The position numbers were made by a program, and so were the translations under genes. A DNA stretch of 38,935 bases, taken from contig NZ_JACJQU010000031.1 of the NCBI RefSeq assembly GCF_014696825.1, positions 1 through 38,935 of the forward strand. Direction: 5' to 3'. The stretch is from Anabaena sphaerica FACHB-251 (GTDB taxonomy: Bacteria > Cyanobacteriota > Cyanobacteriia > Cyanobacteriales > Nostocaceae). Below, in pieces: positions 24,282 to 32,279 of the stretch. The number at the start of each line of letters is the position of its first letter. The first letter of the stretch is position 1. The notes beneath the pieces are model-generated. The model did no database searches. It had not been told where the DNA came from and saw only the letters and a list, made by a program, of their open reading frames with translations.

Positions 24282-25235
24282 ATGATTGAGACTAATGTCT
24301 CTCGCCACCACGATACATTTCTCCAGGTGATTCAAAGTTATTACCAGCTAACCAAGCCTCGGATTATTCCGTTGCTGTTAATTACAACCGCTGGCAGTAT
24401 GTGGATTGCTGCTAAAGGGCAAGTAGACCCTTTGCTGTTGCTAGTAACGCTGATTGGTGGTACTTTGGCTGCTGCCAGCGCCCAAACAATTAACTGTATC
24501 TATGACCGAGATATAGATTATGACATGGAACGGACGCGCCATCGTCCTATGCCTTCTGGTAGGGTGCAGCCCCGTGACGCGTTAATTTTTGCGATCGCTC
24601 TGGCTGTGGGTTCTTTTACTCTCCTAGCAGTATTCGCCAATCTCCTGGCTGCACTTTTAGCATTTTCTGGGATCGTTTTTTATGTTTTGGTCTATACCCA
24701 TTGGCTAAAACGTCACAGCACTCAAAATATTGTTATCGGTGGTGCTGCGGGAGCAATACCAGCTTTAGTCGGTTGGGCTGCGGTAACTGATACTTTAAGC
24801 TGGGCGGCTTGGCTAATTTTTGCCATTGTCTTTTTATGGACTCCGCCTCATTTCTGGGCTTTGGCGTTGATGATTCGGGATGACTACGCTAAAGTTGGCA
24901 TACCCATGTTACCTGTGGTAGCAGGTGATAAAGCCACAGTCCGGCAGATTTGGTACTACACTGTGATTACCGTAACTGCCACGGTATTACTGTTTTATCC
25001 TTTACACGCTAGTGGGATTGTTTATGTAGTGATTGCTCTGACTTTGGGCGGGGGATTTGTCCACAAGTCTTGGCGGTTATTACAAAACCCAGAGGATAAG
25101 ACTATAGCTAGAGAGTTGTTCTTATATTCCATTTCTTACATGATGTTGTTGTGTTTGGGGATGGTGGTTGATAGTTTACCGATTACTCATCATCTGGTGA
25201 GTACAGTTCTTAATCAGCTGCACTTGGTTAGTTAG
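24282..25235 (+). CDS. ctaB: Protoheme IX farnesyltransferase (CtaB/CyoE)
   Basis: A 317-residue UbiA-family prenyltransferase that adds farnesyl to heme B to form heme O, the step before CtaA. About nine transmembrane segments; the first polyprenyl-diphosphate binding motif is [15 protein letters not shown] (N-x3-D-x3-D) and the second is the [12 protein letters not shown] loop. The ATG at 24282 has AAGGAAG about ten bases upstream. It lies 125 bp after ctaA in the same direction, so the two form a heme A operon opposite the cox operon. Confidence 0.96.
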   Translation: MIETNVSRHHDTFLQVIQSYYQLTKPRIIPLLLITTAGSMWIAAKGQVDPLLLLVTLIGGTLAAASAQTINCIYDRDIDYDMERTRHRPMPSGRVQPRDALIFAIALAVGSFTLLAVFANLLAALLAFSGIVFYVLVYTHWLKRHSTQNIVIGGAAGAIPALVGWAAVTDTLSWAAWLIFAIVFLWTPPHFWALALMIRDDYAKVGIPMLPVVAGDKATVRQIWYYTVITVTATVLLFYPLHASGIVYVVIALTLGGGFVHKSWRLLQNPEDKTIARELFLYSISYMMLLCLGMVVDSLPITHHLVSTVLNQLHLVS

Positions 25236-25265
25236 GGAAATTGGCGCAATAGTGCAGAACAAAAA

Positions 25266-25301
25266 AGCGATCGCATTCTCATTTGTAGGGGTGCGATCGC
25301 T
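25266..25301 (+). terminator. HIP1-pair hairpin after ctaB
   Basis: Two inverted HIP1 octamers make AGCGATCGCA and its exact complement around a 16-base loop, 30 bp after the ctaB stop. It would fold strongly but is followed by a mixed AT tail, so terminator action is only likely. Confidence 0.5.
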
Positions 25302-25608
25302 ACATTTTAGCGGTAAAAATGAACCAATTTTTGATTATCTCTTTATCTCGTTCCTAGTCCGAGACTGGGAATGCCATCACAGAGGCGCTGCCTCTCTTTC
25401 ACTCAAGGCAGAGCCTTATATAGGACTGGTATTTGATTTTTGAAATTATCTGTGTAGAGAGGGAACAGGGAACGGGGAACAGGGAACAGGGGAAGTGTAC
25501 GGAGTGTTTTTCAAGAATCAAATATGATTCCTATAGAATCCATTCCCATACTCTGTATGGGAACGAGAAAAAACGGAAAAAGAAAAAATATAGCACTTCG
25601 TAACACCC
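25302..25608. other. Intergenic repeat-rich stretch
   Basis: No gene. It contains palindromes of the dispersed type (TTCCCATAC/GTATGGGAA at 25543-25563; CGTTCCTAGTCCGAGACTGG near 25349) and a GGGAACA heptamer array near 25460. Confidence 0.65.
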
Positions 25609-25673
25609 AGATCCCCGACTTCTTTTTTAAAATTGTAAATAAATTATAAATTAATGTCAGAAGTCGGGGATCT
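25609..25673. repeat. Palindromic hairpin repeat, copy 3
   Basis: A diverged copy of the 66-bp palindrome at 6888 and 7834: identical arms AGATCCCCGACTTCT but a different AT-rich loop. It lies 26 bp downstream of the CP12 gene on the minus strand and could act as its transcription stop. Confidence 0.85.
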
Positions 25674-25699
25674 TATGGTTCGGGGATCTGGTTACTAGC

Positions 25700-25978
25700 T
25701 CAGAGATCGTAAATTAAACACTCTAAGGCATCTGGATACATTTCGCAGTAACTTTCTAGGGAAGTTTGACGATGTTTTGCTTGTTTTTGATGTGCGTTTT
25801 CTGCTTGCAATTCTTCGACAATATCCCAAGCTACAGCACAATTAGGTGAATTAATACCATTGTGATCACAAACTTCTCTGGCTTCAGTAATAGCTTCAAG
25901 AATTGCTTGTTGAATGGTTTGAGGTTGGTTGAGTCCGGAGTTATTCTTAGCAGCTTGAACTCCGTCGAAAGTTGTCAT
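25700..25978 (-). CDS. CP12 Calvin-cycle regulatory protein
   Basis: A 92-residue intrinsically disordered linker that binds GAPDH and phosphoribulokinase in the dark and inactivates both. Both redox cysteine pairs are present: C37 and C47 (REVCDHNGINSPNC) and C78 and C87 (LESYCEMYPDALEC). The AWDIVEELQAE core at 50-60 is diagnostic. The C-terminal tail ECLIYDL matches the GAPDH-binding end, with Leu where many have Arg. Thioredoxin control through these disulfides is known for the family. It stands alone; a palindromic hairpin lies downstream. Confidence 0.94.
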   Translation of the reverse strand: MTTFDGVQAAKNNSGLNQPQTIQQAILEAITEAREVCDHNGINSPNCAVAWDIVEELQAENAHQKQAKHRQTSLESYCEMYPDALECLIYDL

Positions 25979-26208
25979 GATATTTTCACCTTTTTTGAGT
26001 GAGATAAAGATTGAGCGGGGGGTAAATGGGGATCTCGATTAATTCTCATACTTCTGGTGACATCTTCTGAAAACTTCACCGAGCAGTATTGGCTAAACTC
26101 TGATTAACGGTAACAATTCAAAGAGAATTTTTTAGTTAGTTACTATACTTTTTAAGCCGCGAACACTTTTCTTTGGTTTTATATGATGTCCGGCAAATCA
26201 CCCTAAAT

Positions 26209-26459
26209 ATGTCATTGCGAGTGGAACTTCCACGTATCCCTGACGGGAGGCGTATGACTGTGATTTCCTAGATACAGAGGGAGGTGTGCGTGCTGGAACT
26301 GCGCTGGTTTTACACCGACTCCAAGATATGACAAAGCTAAGTGGTGTTGAAACAGTTGTTTTGCGATCGCGTTGTGAGGGTCCGACTTGGGAACCACAGT
26401 CCATTGACATCAACAAGTCCTATCAGAAGATAGAAAACTTACAGGAAACTAAAAGTTAG
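26209..26459 (+). pseudogene. Possible frameshifted small gene, unknown family
   Basis: An ATG frame MSLRVELPRIPDGRRMTVIS stops at 26269, while another frame running 26244-26459 continues in a protein-like way (FLDTEGGVRAGTALVLHRLQ, then LSGVETVVLRSRCEGPTWEP) without a good start of its own. A single frameshift near 26262-26268 would join them into about 84 residues. The composition looks coding, but I do not recognise a family. No ribosome binding site is evident. It lies in a 588-bp gap between CP12 and the ATPase gene. It may be real and decayed, or chance. Confidence 0.35.
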
Positions 26460-26617
26460 TATGAAAAGCTGAATTTACGAGATTTTACTGGGTTGCATTG
26501 TCCCTTAACCCAACCTACGTTAAAATTTTCTGAAAAATCACTGAAATTGCTGAAAAACAAGTATTCTTGTCAGTAAGGATATTCCAGAACACTCAGGATA
26601 ATTATACTACTGGCACG

Positions 26618-27985
26618 ATGGTAATAACTGAAAAGAATTTTTATAAAGCCACTAACCCTGCACGCACTCTTGTAGCGCGGAATGTGGAAGATCAAAAATG
26701 TTATATTGACTTTTCTGAAGTGCGTGGTGAGGATATCATCAGCACTATCAAAGATAGTATTACAGTGTGGAATACGGATATACCTACCTGTAACTTATTT
26801 ACTGGACATATTGGTTGCGGTAAATCGACAGAATTATTACGGTTACAAGTAGAATTAGAAACAGAAGGTTTTCATGTTGTCTATTTTGAATCTAGCGAAG
26901 ATTTAGAAATCACAGATGTAGATATTGCTGATGTGTTTCTGGCTATTGCTAGTCGCATTAGTAAAAGTCTCGATACAATCGTACTCGAAGAACCGAAAAA
27001 ATTTCAGGAATTACTTCAAGGTGCATGGAATATCTTAAACTCTGAAGTTACAGGTGTGAAAGCCAAAATTCCTGGTGTTCCAGAAGTTGGGGTTAATCTT
27101 GACGGACAAAAGTTTTCTCTGTCTTTGGGTATTGGGGAAATCACCACAAAAATGAAAAGTGATTCCACATTAAGAACCAAAATCAATCAATATTTGGGAC
27201 CACAGAAAACCAACTTAATACAAGCAATTAATCAAGAACTTTTAGAGCCTGCCATTTCTAAACTCAAACAACAAGGTAAAAATGGTTTAGTTGTCATAGT
27301 TGATAACCTAGACCGCATAGATAATACCGTTAAACCCTGGGGTCGGACACAACAAGAATATCTCTTTGTAGACCAAGGTGAATATCTGACTAAACTGAAT
27401 TGTCATGTTATTTATACCATGCCTTTGGCTTTGAAATTTTCCAATGAATATGGCATACTAACTCAACGATTTCCAGAACGCCCAAAAATATTACCAATGG
27501 TTCCCGTTAAGTGGTCAGATGGTAGAATCCATGAACGGGGATTAGCACTAATGCGACAGATGATTTTAGCTAGAGCATTCCCTAATTTAGCACCAGAAGA
27601 CCGCTTAAATAAAGTTACTGAAATTTTTGACACTCCAGAAACTTTAGACCGTTTGTGTCAGGTTAGCGGTGGTCATGTGCGCGATATTTTGAAGTTATTA
27701 AACCCCTGGATTATGAAAGATAAAATATTTCCTCTCCAGAGTAACACTTTAGAGCAGATTATTCGTGAACTACGTAACGACTTCTCCTTAAGACTTTCTG
27801 CTGAAGAATGGCAATTATTACGTCATGTCAAAGAAACTAAAGAAGTTAGTGATGATCAAGGATATCAGAAATTAATCCGCAGTAGATTTGTATTTGAATA
27901 TCGAGATAAAGGTGAATTATGGTTTGATGTAAATCCGATTTTAGCAGAATCAGAAAATTGTCAGAATCAGGATATCCAGGATTAA
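26618..27985 (+). CDS. P-loop ATPase, STAND/KAP-like
   Basis: A 455-residue ATPase (from ATG 26618, preferred over a TTG at 26567; neither has a good ribosome site). The N-terminus reads NFYKATNPARTLV, a start seen in related cyanobacterial proteins. Walker A GHIGCGKSTELLR is near residue 62 and Walker B GLVVIVDNLDRID near residue 222, followed by a sensor-like HVIYTMPLAL and an arginine-rich segment with GGHVRDILKLL, as in AAA+ or STAND NTPases. The C-terminal part looks like a winged helix. It is cytosolic, lacking membrane segments. It is co-directional with the giant kinase 165 bp downstream, so they may be co-transcribed; the function is not known. Confidence 0.7.
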   Translation: MVITEKNFYKATNPARTLVARNVEDQKCYIDFSEVRGEDIISTIKDSITVWNTDIPTCNLFTGHIGCGKSTELLRLQVELETEGFHVVYFESSEDLEITDVDIADVFLAIASRISKSLDTIVLEEPKKFQELLQGAWNILNSEVTGVKAKIPGVPEVGVNLDGQKFSLSLGIGEITTKMKSDSTLRTKINQYLGPQKTNLIQAINQELLEPAISKLKQQGKNGLVVIVDNLDRIDNTVKPWGRTQQEYLFVDQGEYLTKLNCHVIYTMPLALKFSNEYGILTQRFPERPKILPMVPVKWSDGRIHERGLALMRQMILARAFPNLAPEDRLNKVTEIFDTPETLDRLCQVSGGHVRDILKLLNPWIMKDKIFPLQSNTLEQIIRELRNDFSLRLSAEEWQLLRHVKETKEVSDDQGYQKLIRSRFVFEYRDKGELWFDVNPILAESENCQNQDIQD

Positions 27986-28013
27986 AGGATTAACAGGATT
28001 AAGATACATCATA

Positions 28014-28129
28014 GCCCTCTCCTCGCTTGCGGGGAGGGGGTTGGGGGTGGGGTTCTTGGATTAAAGGATTTAGATCCCCTTCGATCAATGTTATTATTTA
28101 TCAAGATTAAAGTCAGAAGTCGGGGATAT
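28014..28129. repeat. Repeat-filled gap before the kinase gene
   Basis: A C/G-rich CTCCTCGCTTGCGGGGAG hairpin and adjoining G-rich run (28019-28062) are followed by a decayed copy of the 66-bp palindrome (AGATCCCC near 28072, AGTCGGGGAT near 28118). Because the frame of the downstream gene stays open into this repeat, its true start is probably the ATG at 28151. Confidence 0.65.
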
Positions 28130-28150
28130 TATTTATCACTCATTAACACT

Positions 28151-31100
28151 ATGACAAACTCAAAACAACTAGAAGATTTAGCATGGTCTTTAGAAGCATC
28201 TCAGGGAGAATTCAAGCTAATTTTAGCTAAGTGTAATTATCTCAAATTGCAAAATCAACTCATTCAAGAATTACAGAAAATTTGTCAAATTGAAATTCAA
28301 ATATTACAACTAAACCCATCAGAAATAACATTATATAACGCTATTCAAGAAGAATTTGATCAGGAAATTCAAGCATTAATGATTGTCGGTTGGGAATCAT
28401 TACCGAATTTATCGAAAATGTTCAGTTCAGCTAATCAAGTCCGAGAAGAATTTAGAAATAATTGTAAATATCCGGTAGTGCTATGGATTAATGATGCAAT
28501 ATATCAACAAATTATTGAATCTGCACCTGATTTAGAAAGTTGGGGAATTACTATAAATTTTCCTCTTACTTGTGATGAATTAATTAATTTACTCAAATCA
28601 ATAATAGATAAAATATTAAATGATGATTTGAAGGGAGATTTACAAGAAATTGAATTAGCATTACAAGACTTGCAAAAATTTGGACAAGATTTAGAAACAG
28701 ATTTTCAAGCTAATTGTAATTTTTTACAAGGATTTATTGCATATACCAAAAATCAATTAGATACAGCTATTAATTACTATCAACAAAGTTTGGATTTTTG
28801 GCAAAGAAACAATAATTTAGAAATTCAAGGTAAAATACTTTATAATTTGACAATTTGCAATTATGAAAAATATAAACCTAACCCCCTAACCCCCTCCCCT
28901 ACTAGGGAAGGGGGAGAAGTTATAAATTATCTGCAACGAACATTAGATATATTCAAAAATGCTCAACGTTTAGATTTAATTGCTAATTCTTTATCAAGAT
29001 TTGGGTTAATTCTGCAAGAGTTACAAGCATGGAAACAATTAGAAACGTTAGCCCAACAGGCTTTAGAAATACATAAAAGTGAAAATAAATTATTAAAAAT
29101 AGCTGAAGATTATATATTTTTAGCAACAGCTAATTTTGAACAATTTAATTTTTCAGAAACAGAAAAGATTGCTAATCAAGGATTAGATGTTTTAGTAGGG
29201 GTAATTCATGAATTACCCCTACACAATAATCAATCAGAGTATTATATAAATTATTATCGTCAAAGTCTATTTTTAATTTTAGCGCAATCTCAAGAAAAAT
29301 TACAACAACATGAACAAGCAATTAAAAATTTAAAATTGGCTAGAGATATTGGGGTTATAAATAATCAACCAAAGCTGTATGTTAAAATTCTCAATCATTT
29401 ACAAAATCTATTATTTCAAAAAACAGAATATCTGGAAGCTTTTAACACCAAATTAGAATGTCGTTCTATTGAACAGCAATTTGGATTGCGGGCGTTTATT
29501 GGTGCAGGGTGGTTAAAACCATCAAAAAATACATCTTTTGTGAATAAAGAAACAATTTCTCCAGAAATTGAAGCATCTGGGCGGAAAATAGATGTAGATA
29601 AATTACTAGAAAGAATTGGCAAAACCGATAAAAAAATCATTGTTATTCATGGACAGTCGGGAGTTGGTAAAAGTTCTTTAGTTAATGCTGGGTTAATTCC
29701 TGCATTGGAAAATAAAGCCATAGGTTTTCAAGATAATTTACCTGTGACTATTAGAGTTTATAATAGTTGGTTTACGGAATTAAAACAACAATTATTAGAT
29801 GTATTACCAGAAAGATTAAAACCAGAAGAATTAAACTTAAATACCCATGAAGAATTTATTTTAAAACTGGCAGAAATTGAAAAAAATAACCTGCGGACAG
29901 TATTGATTTTTGACCAGTTTGAAGAATTTTTCTTTGTATATCCTGATGATAAAGCGAGAATAGAATTTTTTCAGTTTTTAGGAAAATGTCTAAATCATAC
30001 AAATATCGGATCTTTGAGAGTAATTTTATCTTTGCGGGTAGATTATTTGCATTTGTTATTAGAATGCAATGAATTAGAGAGTATGAAAATTATTAGTCAA
30101 GATATTTTGAGTAAAAATGTGCTATATAAGTTAGGGAATTTAACAACCGAAAATGCTAAATTAACTATTCAACGTTTAACCAAAAATACTACTTTTCGTT
30201 TAGAACCTGATTTAATTAACCGACTGCTGCAAGATTTATCTGGAGAACAAGATTTATCTGGGGAATTAGGTTCAGTTCGTCCCATTGAATTGCAGGTAGT
30301 GGGAGCGCAATTAGAAACAGAAAACATTACAACTTTAGCAGCATATCAAAAAATTGGTAACAAGCAACAACTGGTTAAACGTTATTTAGATGAAATAGTC
30401 AATGATTGCGGTTTTGAAAATCAAGAAATTGCCGAATTATTACTTTATTTTCTCACAGATGAACAGGGAACAAGACCGTTAAAAACTAAAGCTGAATTAG
30501 AACGAGATTTGCAATCATTAGCCGCAGCAGCTACTCAATTAGATTTAGTTTTAGATATATTTGTCAAATCTGGTTTGGTGGTGTTGTTACCAGAAAACCC
30601 ATTTGACCGTTATCAATTAGTCCATGATTATTTGGCTTTGTTTATTCGTCAGCAACAAGAACCGACGTTAAAAGGGTTAAAAGCTATCATAGCGGAAATG
30701 GAAAAAGAAATAGAGCAACACAGATTGATTAACTATGAACAAACTGCTTTATTAGATAGCGCTACTGACGCAATTTTCGTGCAAGATTTCGAGAAAAAAA
30801 TATTATTCTGGAATCACGGTGCAGAGAGGATATATGCTTGGCAGACTCATGAAGCTCTGGGTGAAAACCTCAAGGAGCTTTTCTACTCTACAACTCCCCC
30901 ACAGCAAGAAGTAATCCCTCTCCAGACTGTAGTTAAGTCTGGAAATTGGCAAGGTGAGTTACGTAAAAAAACCAAATTTGGCAAAGAAATTATCGTTCAC
31001 AGTCGTTGGACACTAATGTTTGATACCGATGGACAACCAAAATCCATCCTGATTGTAGATACTGACATTACAGAAAAGAAACAACTGGAAGAACAGTTTT

Positions 31101-32248
31101 TACGCACCCAGCGATTAGAAAGCATTGGTACTTTAGCTGGTGGTATTGCCCACGATTTGAATAATATATTGCTACCTATTTTAGGCGCAGCGCAATTACT
31201 CAAAGGTAGATTTGCCAAAGATGAAGAACGTCATCCCCAACTATTGACAATTATCGAAAATAATGCTAAACGCGGGGCAAGTTTAGTCAAGCAAGTTTTA
31301 TCCTTTGCACGGGGATTAAAAGGAGAGCGGACAATTGTACAAATTAAACATCTAATTGCAGATATTATTCAAATTGGTAAACAGACATTTCCCAAATCTA
31401 TCGAATTTTTAGCCCAGATACCCGAAGAACTATGGGCTGTTTCTGGAGACACTACACAACTACATCAAGTCCTGATGAACCTGATAGTTAATGCCCGTGA
31501 TGCGATGCCAGAAGGCGGCAATCTCCAAATTGCTGCGGAAAATCTATTTATTGATGAAGCCTATACCCGGATGCATCTTGAATCCAACGTTGGACCTTAC
31601 ATTGTCATTACAGTTACAGATACAGGGATGGGAATGTCACCAGAAATATTAGATAGAATTTTTGAGCCATTTTTTACAACCAAAGAAGTTGGTGCGGGGA
31701 CAGGATTAGGTTTGTCAACGGTAAAGGGAATTATTAAAAGTCATGGTGGTTTTGTGACAGTTTCTAGCGAAGTTGGTAAAGGCAGTACATTTAAGATATT
31801 CTTGCCATCTGTAGAAGTTGCTCAAATTCCTAGCGTAGAGAACTTGGAAATGTCTTCTGTACAAGGAGAATTGATTTTAGTTGTGGATGATGAACCTGAC
31901 ATTCGTAATCTAGCTACAATCATTCTGGAACAATACAATTATCGGACGATGACTGCAAGTAATGGAATTGAAGCGATCGCTCTCTATGCCCAATACAAGC
32001 AGGAAATCAGTGCAGTTTTGATGGATATGATGATGCCAGAAATGGATGGTATCACTGCTATCCGCACTATGCAAAAAATGAACCCAAAAGTTCAAGTGAT
32101 TGCTTGTAGCGAACTAAATATAAAAGATGTATTGCCGGAATCAAATGATATGAAAGTGCAAGCATTTTTATTCAAACCCTACACTGTCAATGAATTATTA
32201 CAAACCGTAAATCAAATAATTAGGACAGAGAATAGAGATAATTTTTAA
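28151..32248 (+). CDS. TPR-STAND NTPase-PAS hybrid histidine kinase
   Basis: A 1365-residue cytosolic signalling protein. Order: an N-terminal domain with the VVLWINDAIYQQII / PDLESWG pattern of degenerate P-loop domains in STAND proteins (about 1-150); TPR-like helical repeats (about 190-450); an nSTAND1-type NTPase with Walker A GQSGVGKSSLVNAG (about 499-512) and Walker B VLIFDQFEEFF (about 583-593); a PAS domain (TDAIFVQDFEKK, about 873-985); HisKA with phospho-His in GGIAHDLNN (about 1000); HATPase with N-box VLMNLIVNARDAMP, DTGMGM and GAGTGLGLS; and a C-terminal receiver with phospho-Asp in VLMDMMMPEMDG (about 1290) and the FKPY lysine. It should autophosphorylate and relay to its own receiver. 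Two repeat-encoded inserts lie in the TPR region. The upstream ATPase may be its partner. Confidence 0.88.
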   Translation: MTNSKQLEDLAWSLEASQGEFKLILAKCNYLKLQNQLIQELQKICQIEIQILQLNPSEITLYNAIQEEFDQEIQALMIVGWESLPNLSKMFSSANQVREEFRNNCKYPVVLWINDAIYQQIIESAPDLESWGITINFPLTCDELINLLKSIIDKILNDDLKGDLQEIELALQDLQKFGQDLETDFQANCNFLQGFIAYTKNQLDTAINYYQQSLDFWQRNNNLEIQGKILYNLTICNYEKYKPNPLTPSPTREGGEVINYLQRTLDIFKNAQRLDLIANSLSRFGLILQELQAWKQLETLAQQALEIHKSENKLLKIAEDYIFLATANFEQFNFSETEKIANQGLDVLVGVIHELPLHNNQSEYYINYYRQSLFLILAQSQEKLQQHEQAIKNLKLARDIGVINNQPKLYVKILNHLQNLLFQKTEYLEAFNTKLECRSIEQQFGLRAFIGAGWLKPSKNTSFVNKETISPEIEASGRKIDVDKLLERIGKTDKKIIVIHGQSGVGKSSLVNAGLIPALENKAIGFQDNLPVTIRVYNSWFTELKQQLLDVLPERLKPEELNLNTHEEFILKLAEIEKNNLRTVLIFDQFEEFFFVYPDDKARIEFFQFLGKCLNHTNIGSLRVILSLRVDYLHLLLECNELESMKIISQDILSKNVLYKLGNLTTENAKLTIQRLTKNTTFRLEPDLINRLLQDLSGEQDLSGELGSVRPIELQVVGAQLETENITTLAAYQKIGNKQQLVKRYLDEIVNDCGFENQEIAELLLYFLTDEQGTRPLKTKAELERDLQSLAAAATQLDLVLDIFVKSGLVVLLPENPFDRYQLVHDYLALFIRQQQEPTLKGLKAIIAEMEKEIEQHRLINYEQTALLDSATDAIFVQDFEKKILFWNHGAERIYAWQTHEALGENLKELFYSTTPPQQEVIPLQTVVKSGNWQGELRKKTKFGKEIIVHSRWTLMFDTDGQPKSILIVDTDITEKKQLEEQFLRTQRLESIGTLAGGIAHDLNNILLPILGAAQLLKGRFAKDEERHPQLLTIIENNAKRGASLVKQVLSFARGLKGERTIVQIKHLIADIIQIGKQTFPKSIEFLAQIPEELWAVSGDTTQLHQVLMNLIVNARDAMPEGGNLQIAAENLFIDEAYTRMHLESNVGPYIVITVTDTGMGMSPEILDRIFEPFFTTKEVGAGTGLGLSTVKGIIKSHGGFVTVSSEVGKGSTFKIFLPSVEVAQIPSVENLEMSSVQGELILVVDDEPDIRNLATIILEQYNYRTMTASNGIEAIALYAQYKQEISAVLMDMMMPEMDGITAIRTMQKMNPKVQVIACSELNIKDVLPESNDMKVQAFLFKPYTVNELLQTVNQIIRTENRDNF
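29195..29222. repeat. 28-bp perfect palindrome inside the kinase gene
   Basis: Arms GTAGGGGTAATTCA and its exact complement, within the TPR-coding region, read in frame as part of VLVGVIHELPLHNN. The palindrome is of the dispersed repeat type but has kept the frame open. Confidence 0.85.
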
Positions 32249-32279
32249 TTTCTAATTTATCCAAATATTCTGACTCCTG

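Noticed and set aside
25252-25443. A 63-codon frame after ctaB
   Set aside because: It is composed of HIP1 and dispersed palindrome sequence and shows no protein-like features.
26198-26416. A minus-strand 72-codon frame over the possible small gene
   Set aside because: It has low-complexity Ser/Arg-rich translation; the plus-strand reading is more protein-like.
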